The translations under genes were made by a program, and so were the position numbers. Under the pieces are notes generated by a model. That model did not search any database. It saw only the letters and a list, made by a program, of their open reading frames with translations, and was not told the DNA's origin. Source: Yinghuangia elevatio (lineage in GTDB: Bacteria; Actinomycetota; Actinomycetes; Streptomycetales; Streptomycetaceae). From it: 52,804 nucleotides of DNA. Location: the NCBI RefSeq assembly GCF_040649515.1, contig NZ_JBEZFP010000054.1:1-52804 (forward strand), written 5' to 3'. Shown here in pieces: positions 1 to 6,918 of this stretch. Positions within the stretch are counted from its first letter, which is position 1. The number at the start of each line of letters is the position of its first letter.

Positions 1-119
1 CACCCCCCTCCCGCAAACCCTCTTCCCCCCCCCCCCTCTCTCCCTCTCGGCCGGCCCCCCGGCGCACCCCCCCCGCCCAACCCCGCCCCCGGCCCGGCGC
101 GCGCGCGCCCGCGGCCCGG
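1..119. other. C-rich low-complexity contig edge
   Basis: These bases are almost pure C/G with long C runs and alternating GCGC. No reading frame with actinomycete codon use can be followed through them, although the gene that follows clearly continues upstream. The simplest reading is a low-quality contig terminus rather than biology. Confidence 0.6.
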
Positions 120-146
120 GTCTTCACGCTGCTCGGCTGCGAGGTC

Positions 147-596
147 GTGGATCGGGGCGGCCATTGGTTCACCGCCCGGGTGGAGCCGGGGAGCGCCGGC
201 TACACCGACAACGTCCTGTACGCCTCCGAGGTGACGCCCGAGCAGTGGGCCTTCGAGACCGAGTTGGCCTCGCGGATCGACGCCGGCGGCGAACTTGCCG
301 CGACGGCTGCCACCTGGACGGACTCCCTGCGGAATCGGCCGCAGTACTCGTACCACTTCGGCATCCGCCTGGGCACCCGCGCGGCCTTGGAACAGGCGGT
401 ACTCGACATCGAGGACGCGGGTGCGAACGACCCCGAACTGGCCGGGCGCATCGCCGTGTCGGGCGTCTACCGCCCCGAGGACCCGGACGCGGCCACCGAC
501 ACGATGATGCAGGTCTTCGTCCGCACCGACGTCCTGGCCTGCGGACTGCTGACACTCGGGCAGCACATCGAACTCCAGTGGCACGTACCGCAGTAG
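147..596 (+). CDS. hypothetical protein, 5' end probably missing
   Basis: This 149-codon frame has strong actinomycete codon use. I do not recognise the family. It is acidic and soluble-looking, with no signal peptide or membrane segment. The first possible start is GTG at 147, but coding character continues in frame upstream to about 120 (residues VFTLLGCEVV run straight into the frame) before dissolving into the C-rich edge, so the true N-terminus is probably lost or corrupted. It is convergent with the LacI-type gene. The product is real in my judgement; the function is unknown. Confidence 0.5.
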   Translation: MDRGGHWFTARVEPGSAGYTDNVLYASEVTPEQWAFETELASRIDAGGELAATAATWTDSLRNRPQYSYHFGIRLGTRAALEQAVLDIEDAGANDPELAGRIAVSGVYRPEDPDAATDTMMQVFVRTDVLACGLLTLGQHIELQWHVPQ

Positions 597-683
597 GGCG
601 GTGAACCCGACGACGGTCGCCGGCCGGCGCGCTCCGGCGGATCTCGTCGCGCGTCGGCGCCGCCCGTTCCCGCGTCCCTGGGC

Positions 684-1754
684 TCAGCCGGTCCTCGGCA
701 CGCGGGTGTTGCTGGACTCCCGGACGACGAGCTCGGGTTGCAGGACGATGCGCCGGTGGCGATGCCCGTCCGCGTCGTCCGAGGTCTCTTCGAGCAGGAG
801 CTCGGCGGCGGTGCGTCCGATGAGGGCGGCCGGCTGGCGTACCGAGGTCAGGGGTACGGCGGCCGCGGCGGCGAACTCGATGTCGTCGTAGCCGACCATG
901 GCGATGTCGTCGGGGACGCGTACCCCCGCGCCGTACAGCGCTTGGAGCACGCCGAGGGCCATGAGGTCGTTCGCGCAGAAGACCGCGGTCGGGCGGGAGG
1001 CCAGCCCCAGCAGGCGGGCCCCGGCGTCGCGGCCGGAGGCGACGTCGAGGTGGTCGGAGGTGATGTGGACGAGGGCGTCCGGCTGGAGGCCTGCGTCCGC
1101 GACCGCGGTCCGGGCGCCCCCGAGGCGGTCGCGGACCTGGGGGAGCCGGGTGGGGCCGCCGACGAACGCCAGGTGCCGGTGTCCGGCGTTCAGCAGGTGC
1201 GCGGTGGCCATGGTGCCGCCGCGGACGTCGTCGACGGAGACCGAGCAGCCTTCCTCGGCGGGCAGCGAGCGGTCCACCAGGACGAAGGGGATGCCCTTGG
1301 CGCGCAGCGCCTCGACGGTTCTGCCGCTGGAGTCCGCCGGTGTCACCAGCACGCCGCGGATGCGCTGCTCGGCGAAGAGGGAGAGGTACTCCGTCTCCTC
1401 GGTGGTGCTGCCGGCGCTGTTGCAGACCATTACGCCGAGGTCGGCGTCGCGCAGCGTACGCTCGGCGCCCTTGGCGACCTCGGCGAAGAAGGGGTTGGCC
1501 AGGTCCAGCACCAGCATGCCGACCAGGCGGCTGCGGCCGGCGCGGAGCTGGCGGGCGAACTCGCTGCGGACGTAGCCGAGCTGTTCTATGACCGTGCGCA
1601 CACGCAGGCGGGTTTCCTCGGAGACCATCTCGGGGTTGTTGATCACGTTGGAGACGGTGCCGACGGACACGCCCGCGTGCCGCGCCACGTCCTTGATCCC
1701 CACCCTGCCCGTCGCGGGTGCGGGGGGCGTCGTCCTACGTGTCGGTGCCGGCAT
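684..1754 (-). CDS. LacI/GalR-family transcriptional regulator
   Basis: This is a 356-residue repressor-type regulator. The N-terminal LacI helix-turn-helix (about residues 19-38, IKDVARHAGVSVGTVSNVIN) is followed by the hinge and a periplasmic-binding-protein-like sensor domain to the C-terminus, including the PTAVFCANDLMALGVL and VGYDDIEFA segments typical of the family. The ATG at 1754 was chosen because the HTH begins ~18 residues later; an upstream extension to 1907 is Pro/Arg-rich and unlike the family. The ligand is normally a sugar or nucleoside, but no sugar gene is adjacent. A LacI-type operator-like site (3018-3029) lies before the neighbouring hydrolase gene, so that gene is a plausible target. 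Confidence 0.93.
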   Translation of the reverse strand: MPAPTRRTTPPAPATGRVGIKDVARHAGVSVGTVSNVINNPEMVSEETRLRVRTVIEQLGYVRSEFARQLRAGRSRLVGMLVLDLANPFFAEVAKGAERTLRDADLGVMVCNSAGSTTEETEYLSLFAEQRIRGVLVTPADSSGRTVEALRAKGIPFVLVDRSLPAEEGCSVSVDDVRGGTMATAHLLNAGHRHLAFVGGPTRLPQVRDRLGGARTAVADAGLQPDALVHITSDHLDVASGRDAGARLLGLASRPTAVFCANDLMALGVLQALYGAGVRVPDDIAMVGYDDIEFAAAAAVPLTSVRQPAALIGRTAAELLLEETSDDADGHRHRRIVLQPELVVRESSNTRVPRTG

Positions 1755-1940
1755 GCGGTCATCGTAGACGGCCGTGACCCGCGGTGACCGGGGGCCGTCG
1801 GCGGGGTGACCCGCGTCGCGCTCGGAGAAACCTTCCAGGCCGCGCCGATGCGCTGCCACCGGTGGGTTCTCGCCAGTAGCCCACGGGCGTTGACTGGAAC
1901 GTGTCATGCGTACGCTTCGTCCGCACGCCGGACCCGGGTG

Positions 1941-1993
1941 CGCGAACGGCTTTGGGGACGCGATGACTTGCCGCGTCCCCGAAGCCGTTCGCG
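1941..1993 (-). terminator. long hairpin terminator after the hydrolase gene
   Basis: Two 22-base arms (1941-1962 and 1972-1993) are complementary throughout, with a single T-G wobble, around a 9-base loop. The hairpin starts 7 bases after the hydrolase stop codon. There is no T tract, as is common for actinobacterial hairpin terminators. Confidence 0.75.
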
Positions 1994-2000
1994 CAGGGGT

Positions 2001-2948
2001 TCAAAGGAGTTCTTCGAGCGTCGCCGGTCCACCCAGCAGCGCGGCGCCGTCGACGATGCGGCCCGCCGCGACGCGGTTGACGAACGCGGCGCTGCGTTCG
2101 GCCGCTTCGGTGGCCTCCGGGAGGAATCCGGCGGCTATCTGCCAGGCGTGGGTCATGTGCGGCCACACCTCCATCTCCACGTGCACGCCCGCGCGGGCGG
2201 CGCCTGCCGCGAGCGCCAGCGAGTCGTCGAGCAGACGTTCGGCACTCGACACCTGGATGAACAGCGGTGGCAGACCGGTCAGATCGGCGAGGACGGGCGA
2301 GACCAGCGGGTCTTCGGCCGGGTGGCCGCCCAGGTAGTGGGTGGTCATCGAGTCGTCGGCCCCGCCGAGGGCGAGGTCCGCCTCCGCACGGTCCACCCAA
2401 CTGCCGGATTCGTAACGCTGCTTGCGCTGGTCGAACACCCCGGCGTACAGCATCCCGGCCAAGGCGCGCGTGTCGCCCCGTGCGGTGCGGCGCAGCAGGA
2501 CGCCCATGGCCAGGTTGGCGCCCGCGGACTCGCCGGCGACCACGACGCCCGGGGCCAGCGTGGCGGCGTACTCGAAGGCGGCCTCGCAGTCGTCGAGGCC
2601 TGCCGGGTACGGGTCTTCGGGGGCGAGCCGGTACTCGGGCAAGACCACGCGCGCCCGCGTGCCGAGCGCGAGATGTGCGCCGATGGCCCGGCACATACCG
2701 GCCGTCCCGGAGAAGAAGGCACCGCCATGCAGGTAGAGGATCACGAGGTCGTCGCGAGCGTCGTCGGGGGTCATGAGGTACGAGCCGTCCCGCAGGTCGC
2801 GCGCGGCTTCGTCGCGGACACCCGGGAACGGCCGGTACATGGCGGCCTGTTCCGCCGCTGCGCGGCGGTCGGCGGCGCGGTCGGCAGGCGGGTTCGCACG
2901 GCCGCTCCGGATGATGCTCTCCATCAAGGCGAAGGCTTTGCTGGGCAT
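2001..2948 (-). CDS. alpha/beta hydrolase, hormone-sensitive-lipase type
   Basis: This is a 315-residue cytoplasmic esterase/lipase-like enzyme. The HSL-family oxyanion motif HGG is at 74-76 (HGGAFF), the nucleophile elbow GESAG places Ser141, and the remaining triad candidates are Asp241 (ERLLDDS) and His267 (MTHAWQ). A PEYRLAPEDPYPAGLDD stretch, typical of the family, follows the oxyanion hole. ATG 2948 is preceded by GAGGAG at a suitable distance; the longer open frame upstream lacks hydrolase character. The substrate is not predictable beyond small acyl esters. The gene is divergent from the GntR-type regulator, with operator-like sites in the gap, and ends in a strong hairpin. Confidence 0.92.
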   Translation of the reverse strand: MPSKAFALMESIIRSGRANPPADRAADRRAAAEQAAMYRPFPGVRDEAARDLRDGSYLMTPDDARDDLVILYLHGGAFFSGTAGMCRAIGAHLALGTRARVVLPEYRLAPEDPYPAGLDDCEAAFEYAATLAPGVVVAGESAGANLAMGVLLRRTARGDTRALAGMLYAGVFDQRKQRYESGSWVDRAEADLALGGADDSMTTHYLGGHPAEDPLVSPVLADLTGLPPLFIQVSSAERLLDDSLALAAGAARAGVHVEMEVWPHMTHAWQIAAGFLPEATEAAERSAAFVNRVAAGRIVDGAALLGGPATLEELL

Positions 2949-3017
2949 GGCCGGGCTCCTCGGTTCGGTGCTGCGGGTCTGCTGAGCGTTGCGCCGCCGA
3001 TGCGGACACCGGCTGCT

Positions 3018-3029
3018 TGAAACGTTACA
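3018..3029. promoter_or_regulatory. LacI-type operator-like site
   Basis: TGAAACGTTACA is a near-perfect palindrome around a central CG, one base pair off TGAAACGTTTCA, the general form of LacI/GalR operators. It lies ~70 bases upstream of the hydrolase start, and the LacI-type gene is the next gene downstream. Assigning it to that regulator is inference. Confidence 0.35.
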
Positions 3030-3221
3030 TATCCTGGTCCCGGTGACCGACGGCGGGCGGGGTCTTCGGTACGTTCGTGCGGTACCAGCGACAAACCGGC
3101 GGTCGTCGGCGGTCGTACGGCCCGGCATCCGTACCCGAAGGGCGTGGCCCGCCAGGCGCAGATTCCCGCCGCCTTCGGGCGCGACCGCTCCGGCCAGGGC
3201 GTTTGCCGCGCCGGTAGAGTA

Positions 3222-3235
3222 TTCCTGTACAGGAA
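3222..3235. promoter_or_regulatory. perfect palindrome before the GntR-type gene
   Basis: TTCCTGTACAGGAA is a perfect 14-base palindrome in an AT-richer patch, 35 bases before the TTG start of the FadR/GntR gene. Position and symmetry suit an autoregulatory operator of a dimeric regulator, possibly shared with the divergent hydrolase. The rest of the 322-base gap (2949-3270) shows no other gene. Confidence 0.5.
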
Positions 3236-3270
3236 ATATCCGCCGACTAGCCACCGCAGGGACGGACGCG

Positions 3271-4017
3271 TTGACCGAGACCGCCGAGCCGCGATCCTGG
3301 CGCGGCCCCAAGACCTCGCAGCGCCTCGCCCACGCGCTCGCGCAGCCGATCCTGTCCGGGGCGGTGCGGCCGGGCGACCGGCTGCCGAACGAGCAGGACA
3401 TGATGGCGCTCTACGGCGCCGGCCGGCCGACGGTACGCGAGGCCCTGCGCCTCCTCGAAGCACGCGGCCTGATCATGCTCAAGACCGGCCCCGGGGGCGG
3501 CCCGATCGTACGCCGTCCCGCCAAGGCGAGTCTCAGCGAGGCACTGACCCTGCTGCTCCAGGTCGAGGGCGCCTCGTTCTCGGACGTGACCGATGCGCGC
3601 ATGGCGCTGGAGCCGATGCTCGCGCGCCGCGCCGCCGAACGCATCACCGACCGCCAGATCGAGGAACTGGCCGACTCCGTCGCCAAGTTGCGCGCGAGTA
3701 GGGGCGACCGGGAGGTCTTCGCGACGGAGAACCAGCGCTTCCACACGCTGATCGCCGAGGCCGCGCAGAGCGTCGTCCTGGACGTGTTCGTCAGCACGCT
3801 CAAGACGATCGCCGACGGGGTGCGGGTGGGCGTCGAGTACTCGGCGCGCAAGCAGGCGGCCGTCGCCGACGCGCACGAGGCGATCGTCGACGCGGTACGT
3901 GCTCGCGACCCCGAGCGCGCCGAGGCCGCGATGCGCGACCACCTCGTGGAAGCCGAACGCTACTGGCGGCACCGCTACCCGGAGCTGATGACCCGCCCGG
4001 TGCGCTGGACGTACTGA
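3271..4017 (+). CDS. FadR-subfamily GntR transcriptional regulator
   Basis: This is a 248-residue regulator. The winged HTH at the N-terminus (about residues 16-76) includes the LPNEQDMMALYGAGRPTVREALRLLEARGLI signature in pieces, followed by an all-helical FCD ligand-binding domain (about 95-230) with the expected Asp/His metal-site pattern (DARMALEP, ENQRFHTLI, DAHEAIVDAV). The start is taken as TTG 3271, with GCAGGGA 8 bases upstream; the upstream open frame is Arg/Pro-rich and crosses the palindrome. Family members sense carboxylic acids and usually control neighbouring catabolic genes. The hydrolase and the downstream ABC binding protein are candidate targets, not shown. Confidence 0.9.
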   Translation: MTETAEPRSWRGPKTSQRLAHALAQPILSGAVRPGDRLPNEQDMMALYGAGRPTVREALRLLEARGLIMLKTGPGGGPIVRRPAKASLSEALTLLLQVEGASFSDVTDARMALEPMLARRAAERITDRQIEELADSVAKLRASRGDREVFATENQRFHTLIAEAAQSVVLDVFVSTLKTIADGVRVGVEYSARKQAAVADAHEAIVDAVRARDPERAEAAMRDHLVEAERYWRHRYPELMTRPVRWTY

Positions 4018-4164
4018 GGCCCTCGCACTACGGCAGGGGGCGCGGTCGTCTCCTTCCCGCACACCCGTGTCGCGGGAATCCGGGCACCGCTGGATCCTGA
4101 CCCGACCGGTGCCGCGTACCGCCGCTTGTGGTCGCGCCGCTGCCCGCGTTGCCCGGCGCGCACC

Positions 4165-4255
4165 TACCGCTGAGCGCGGGGACCACCTTGCCCACGGCCT
4201 GGAGCAGGGGGTGGTTCCACGGGGTGGCGGCACTGATGCACGCCAGAAGGCCGCC
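4165..4255 (-). pseudogene. aldehyde dehydrogenase fragment
   Basis: About 30 codons read GGLLACISAATPWNHPLLQA followed by VGKVVPAL. This matches the NAD-binding-domain segment of the aldehyde dehydrogenase superfamily (GVVAxxxPWNxPLLLAxxKVAPALAAG), including the PWN asparagine that forms the oxyanion hole. Nothing recognisable precedes or follows it, so it is a decayed remnant. The rest of 4018-4313 holds only this and the hairpin. Confidence 0.4.
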
Positions 4256-4281
4256 GCCCCCGAGTAGGGGGCGGCGGCCTT
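4247..4281 (-). terminator. hairpin after the ABC substrate-binding gene
   Basis: A perfect 15-base-pair stem (4247-4261 with 4267-4281) closes on a 5-base loop, with AA/TT at the stem base, 32 bases past the stop codon of the binding-protein gene. It could also stop transcripts arriving from the GntR-type gene on the other side. Confidence 0.75.
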
Positions 4282-4313
4282 CCCGCATCGCGGCCGACAG
4301 TAGGTCTCGGCTC

Positions 4314-5921
4314 CTACTTCAGCCCGAGGCGGTCCATGAAGATATTTCCGGCGTTGTAATGCTCAATGCCGGTCACCCTGTCGTTGTAGATCGCACCGGT
4401 CAGCGACTCGGCGTAGGCCCACAGCGGCACATCGGCGACCAGCGCCTTCTGCAGTTCCGAGTAGGCCTGCTTGCGGACCGCCTGGTCGGTGCTCGCGCGC
4501 CCCGCGGCAAGCGCCGCGTCCGCCTGCGGGTTGGACCATCCGCTGAGGTTGAACGGGCTCTGCGAGTACCAGTAGCTGTACAGCATCGGCTCCGGGTCGA
4601 CCGACCAGATCTGGGTCAGCGTGGCCTGGTAGTCGCGCTGGATCGCGTACTTGGCGATGTACGCGCCGATCTCCAGCGGTTCGATCCGCATGGAGACGTT
4701 GGAGAACTCCTTGAGCCGGCTCTGCATGTACTCCGCGACGGCCGCCGACGAGGGGTTCTGCGGGATGAGGTAGCCGAAGTCCACCTTCTTGCCCTCGGCG
4801 GCCAGTTCGTCGAACAGGCGTTGCGCCTCGGCCTTGTTCTGCGCCGCCTGGGTGACCGCCGGGTCGACGAACGGGCTGGTGGCGTTGAAGAAGCTCTTGG
4901 CCGGCACGTACCCGTTGTTCAACGTCTTCGGGATGTCGGCGGCGTCCAGGGCGAGCGTGACCGCCTTGCGCGCGCGTACGTCGTCGAACGGCGCCTTCTT
5001 GAGGTTGAACTGCACCATCTGGCCGCCGTCGGTCGCGAATTCGACGAGGTTCAGGTCCTTCTTCGCGTCCTCGAGGACCTTGCCGTCCGAACTGAGGAAC
5101 AGGTCCGCCTGCCCGGACTTCACGGAGTTGAACTGCTGCCGGATGTCCGGGACGCTCTTGATCGTGAGCTGGTCGAGCTTGGGCAACCCCTTGTCCTTCT
5201 GCCAGTAGTTCGGGTTGCGCTCGAAGACCTGCTCGGCGCCGCGCACCCAGTTCTTGAGCACGAACGGGCCCGCTCCGACCGGGTCGGACTTGTAACTCTC
5301 CGGCCCCTTGGCGATCGCCGACGGCGCCATGATGTACGTGAGTTCGGTCGCCACGGCACGGTCCAGATTGGGGTTGGGTGTGCCGACCGCGGTGAGCTTG
5401 ACGGTCAGCGGGTCGACGACCTCGGCCTTCAAGCCGCTTGCCACGGCGATGTGCACCGAGCGCGTCGCCATGTCCGCGTGCTTGTCGTAGTTCGCCTTGA
5501 CCGCGGCCGCGTCGAACGGCGTCCCGTCGCTGAAGACCACCCCGGGGCGCAGCTTCATCGTCCACGTCGAGCCACCGTCGGCGGTCGTCAAGGACTCGCC
5601 CAAGTGCCCGGTGACCTGGTGCGACTTGGCATCGATGAAGAACAACGGGTCGTACAGCGCCGCCATCCGCGGCTCGTCCGCCAGCGCCACGTTCGACACC
5701 CCGAACGGGTCGAGACCGGCGGAATCCTGCACCGCCAGCATCGTGAGCTTGCCGCCCGCCTTCGCAGGCCCCTGCGAGCCGGCCTCCGACGGCCCCGCGT
5801 CGTCGTCCCCGCCTCCCCCACACCCGCTCACCAGCAGCCCGAGGGCCGCCAGGCCGAAGAGCACCCGGGCGGGGCGCCGCGCGGCCCGTCGGCTCCGGCT
5901 TCTCGATATCGCCTTGGACAC
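4314..5921 (-). CDS. ABC transporter substrate-binding lipoprotein, family 5
   Basis: This is a 535-residue extracytoplasmic binding protein of the oligopeptide/nickel (DppA/OppA) class. An Arg-rich N-terminus and hydrophobic stretch end in the lipobox VSGC (Cys34), followed by a GGGGDDD linker. The family 5 core follows: WTMKLRPGVVFSDGTPFDAAAVKANY, then the VGAGPFVLKNWVRG region, then the C-terminal lobe. GTG 5921 has AGGA just upstream and gives the proper signal peptide. No permease or ATPase genes are adjacent, so it is an orphan that must use a transporter encoded elsewhere. The ligand may be a peptide or other small molecule. Confidence 0.93.
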   Translation of the reverse strand: MSKAISRSRSRRAARRPARVLFGLAALGLLVSGCGGGGDDDAGPSEAGSQGPAKAGGKLTMLAVQDSAGLDPFGVSNVALADEPRMAALYDPLFFIDAKSHQVTGHLGESLTTADGGSTWTMKLRPGVVFSDGTPFDAAAVKANYDKHADMATRSVHIAVASGLKAEVVDPLTVKLTAVGTPNPNLDRAVATELTYIMAPSAIAKGPESYKSDPVGAGPFVLKNWVRGAEQVFERNPNYWQKDKGLPKLDQLTIKSVPDIRQQFNSVKSGQADLFLSSDGKVLEDAKKDLNLVEFATDGGQMVQFNLKKAPFDDVRARKAVTLALDAADIPKTLNNGYVPAKSFFNATSPFVDPAVTQAAQNKAEAQRLFDELAAEGKKVDFGYLIPQNPSSAAVAEYMQSRLKEFSNVSMRIEPLEIGAYIAKYAIQRDYQATLTQIWSVDPEPMLYSYWYSQSPFNLSGWSNPQADAALAAGRASTDQAVRKQAYSELQKALVADVPLWAYAESLTGAIYNDRVTGIEHYNAGNIFMDRLGLK

Positions 5922-6086
5922 GGTTCCTGCCTCCTCGTTGCACGTGCATCGCGGCCTGGCCGCGGCCGTTCCGGTCGTACTGAAGTGCGGATCCCGGCCG
6001 GCGCCGGGACCTTGAACCTGAGCAGGACGCAGACGATTGCACGCGTGCCCGATCCCCCGCCGACACGCACCGTCTTGCGAGATGAA

Positions 6087-6159
6087 GTGTGCACACACTA
6101 GACGTAGCGTCCAGAGAAGACACCCCCGAAGCGAATCTGTTACCTATTTTGTGTAGGTA
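6087..6159. promoter_or_regulatory. two palindromic sites upstream of the binding-protein gene
   Basis: GTGTGCACAC (6087-6096) is a perfect 10-base palindrome. TACCTA-N7-TAGGTA (6141-6159) is a perfect inverted repeat in an AT-richer patch. Both lie 165-240 bases upstream of the substrate-binding gene, inside otherwise degraded sequence. They look like operators; the regulator is unknown. Confidence 0.4.
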
Positions 6160-6739
6160 CTACACCAAGGACCCCACCGCAGCCGCCCGCACCCGCCGTC
6201 GGCTCGCTCGACTCCCCGGCCAGGACCCCACCGAGAGACCGCGCGACAAGGTGCAGCACAGGCAACAGCGGCCCGGGAGCAGCGTGGTGCCGCCAGGCGA
6301 CGTACCCCCGGGCATCGGCTGGTCGGCGGGGTTGGGGGATGGCTGGGGCGTTGGGGGTTGGGCCTATGTCTACGGCGTACAGCTCGCCCAGGGTGTCGGC
6401 GTAGGCGGTGGTTCCGGCTGTCACGGGGGCCGACTGGCCGACGCGCAGGCCGCTGACCGTCCAGCGGATGCCGCCGGTTGTCGGGTCGCGGGCCACCAGC
6501 CGGTTCTGGTCGCGCCTGAGGAGGCTGCCGTCCGGCCCGCCGTAGATCCACTCGTCGTCCTCGGCCCGGAATACCCATCGGGGCGCGCGCTGCGGCACGC
6601 CCACCCTGCCCGTCCCGCATCCGCTCCCCAGCAGCGCCCCGCCCGCCAGGGCGGCGGCGAGACACAACACCCTTCGCGCGTGGGCGCGGACGCAGCCTGA
6701 TGTGTGGTGTCGATCATGGTCCCCCCAGAACCCGCGCAT
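6140..6739 (-). pseudogene. decayed PQQ-repeat-like lipoprotein
   Basis: The N-terminal half is believable: a hydrophobic segment ends in LLGSGC (lipobox) and is followed by RAEDDEWIYGGPDGSLLRRD and LVARDPTTGGIRWTVSGLR, the W/G-rich pattern of PQQ-type beta-propeller blades. After about residue 125 (GELYAVD) the frame becomes Pro/Arg/Gly-rich with no blade pattern. A normal propeller needs several more blades, so I read this as a truncated or frameshifted remnant. The ATG at 6739 is uncertain because the signal peptide starts late. Confidence 0.45.
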
Positions 6740-6918
6740 CTGATCGGACGACCGGTGCGTCCGGCCACAGGGCCACGCAGCTTCGAGGGCACGGCGTCAA
6801 CCGCACCCCCATGCGGCCCCGCGTCGGTCACTGTTCCGGCGCTGTCGTCCCGGGCACCAGGGACGCTCGCCCCGACTCGGCGGGGTGGCGTACGTTCCTG
6901 CGGGGTTGAGGCGGTGAC

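Noticed and set aside
1..119. Streptomyces-type telomere at the window start.
   Set aside because: No palindromic hairpin series is present, only C-rich low-complexity sequence.
6421..6831. Alternative minus-strand frame over the PQQ-like lipoprotein.
   Set aside because: No signal peptide or blade pattern; the frame with the lipobox and W/G repeats is better.
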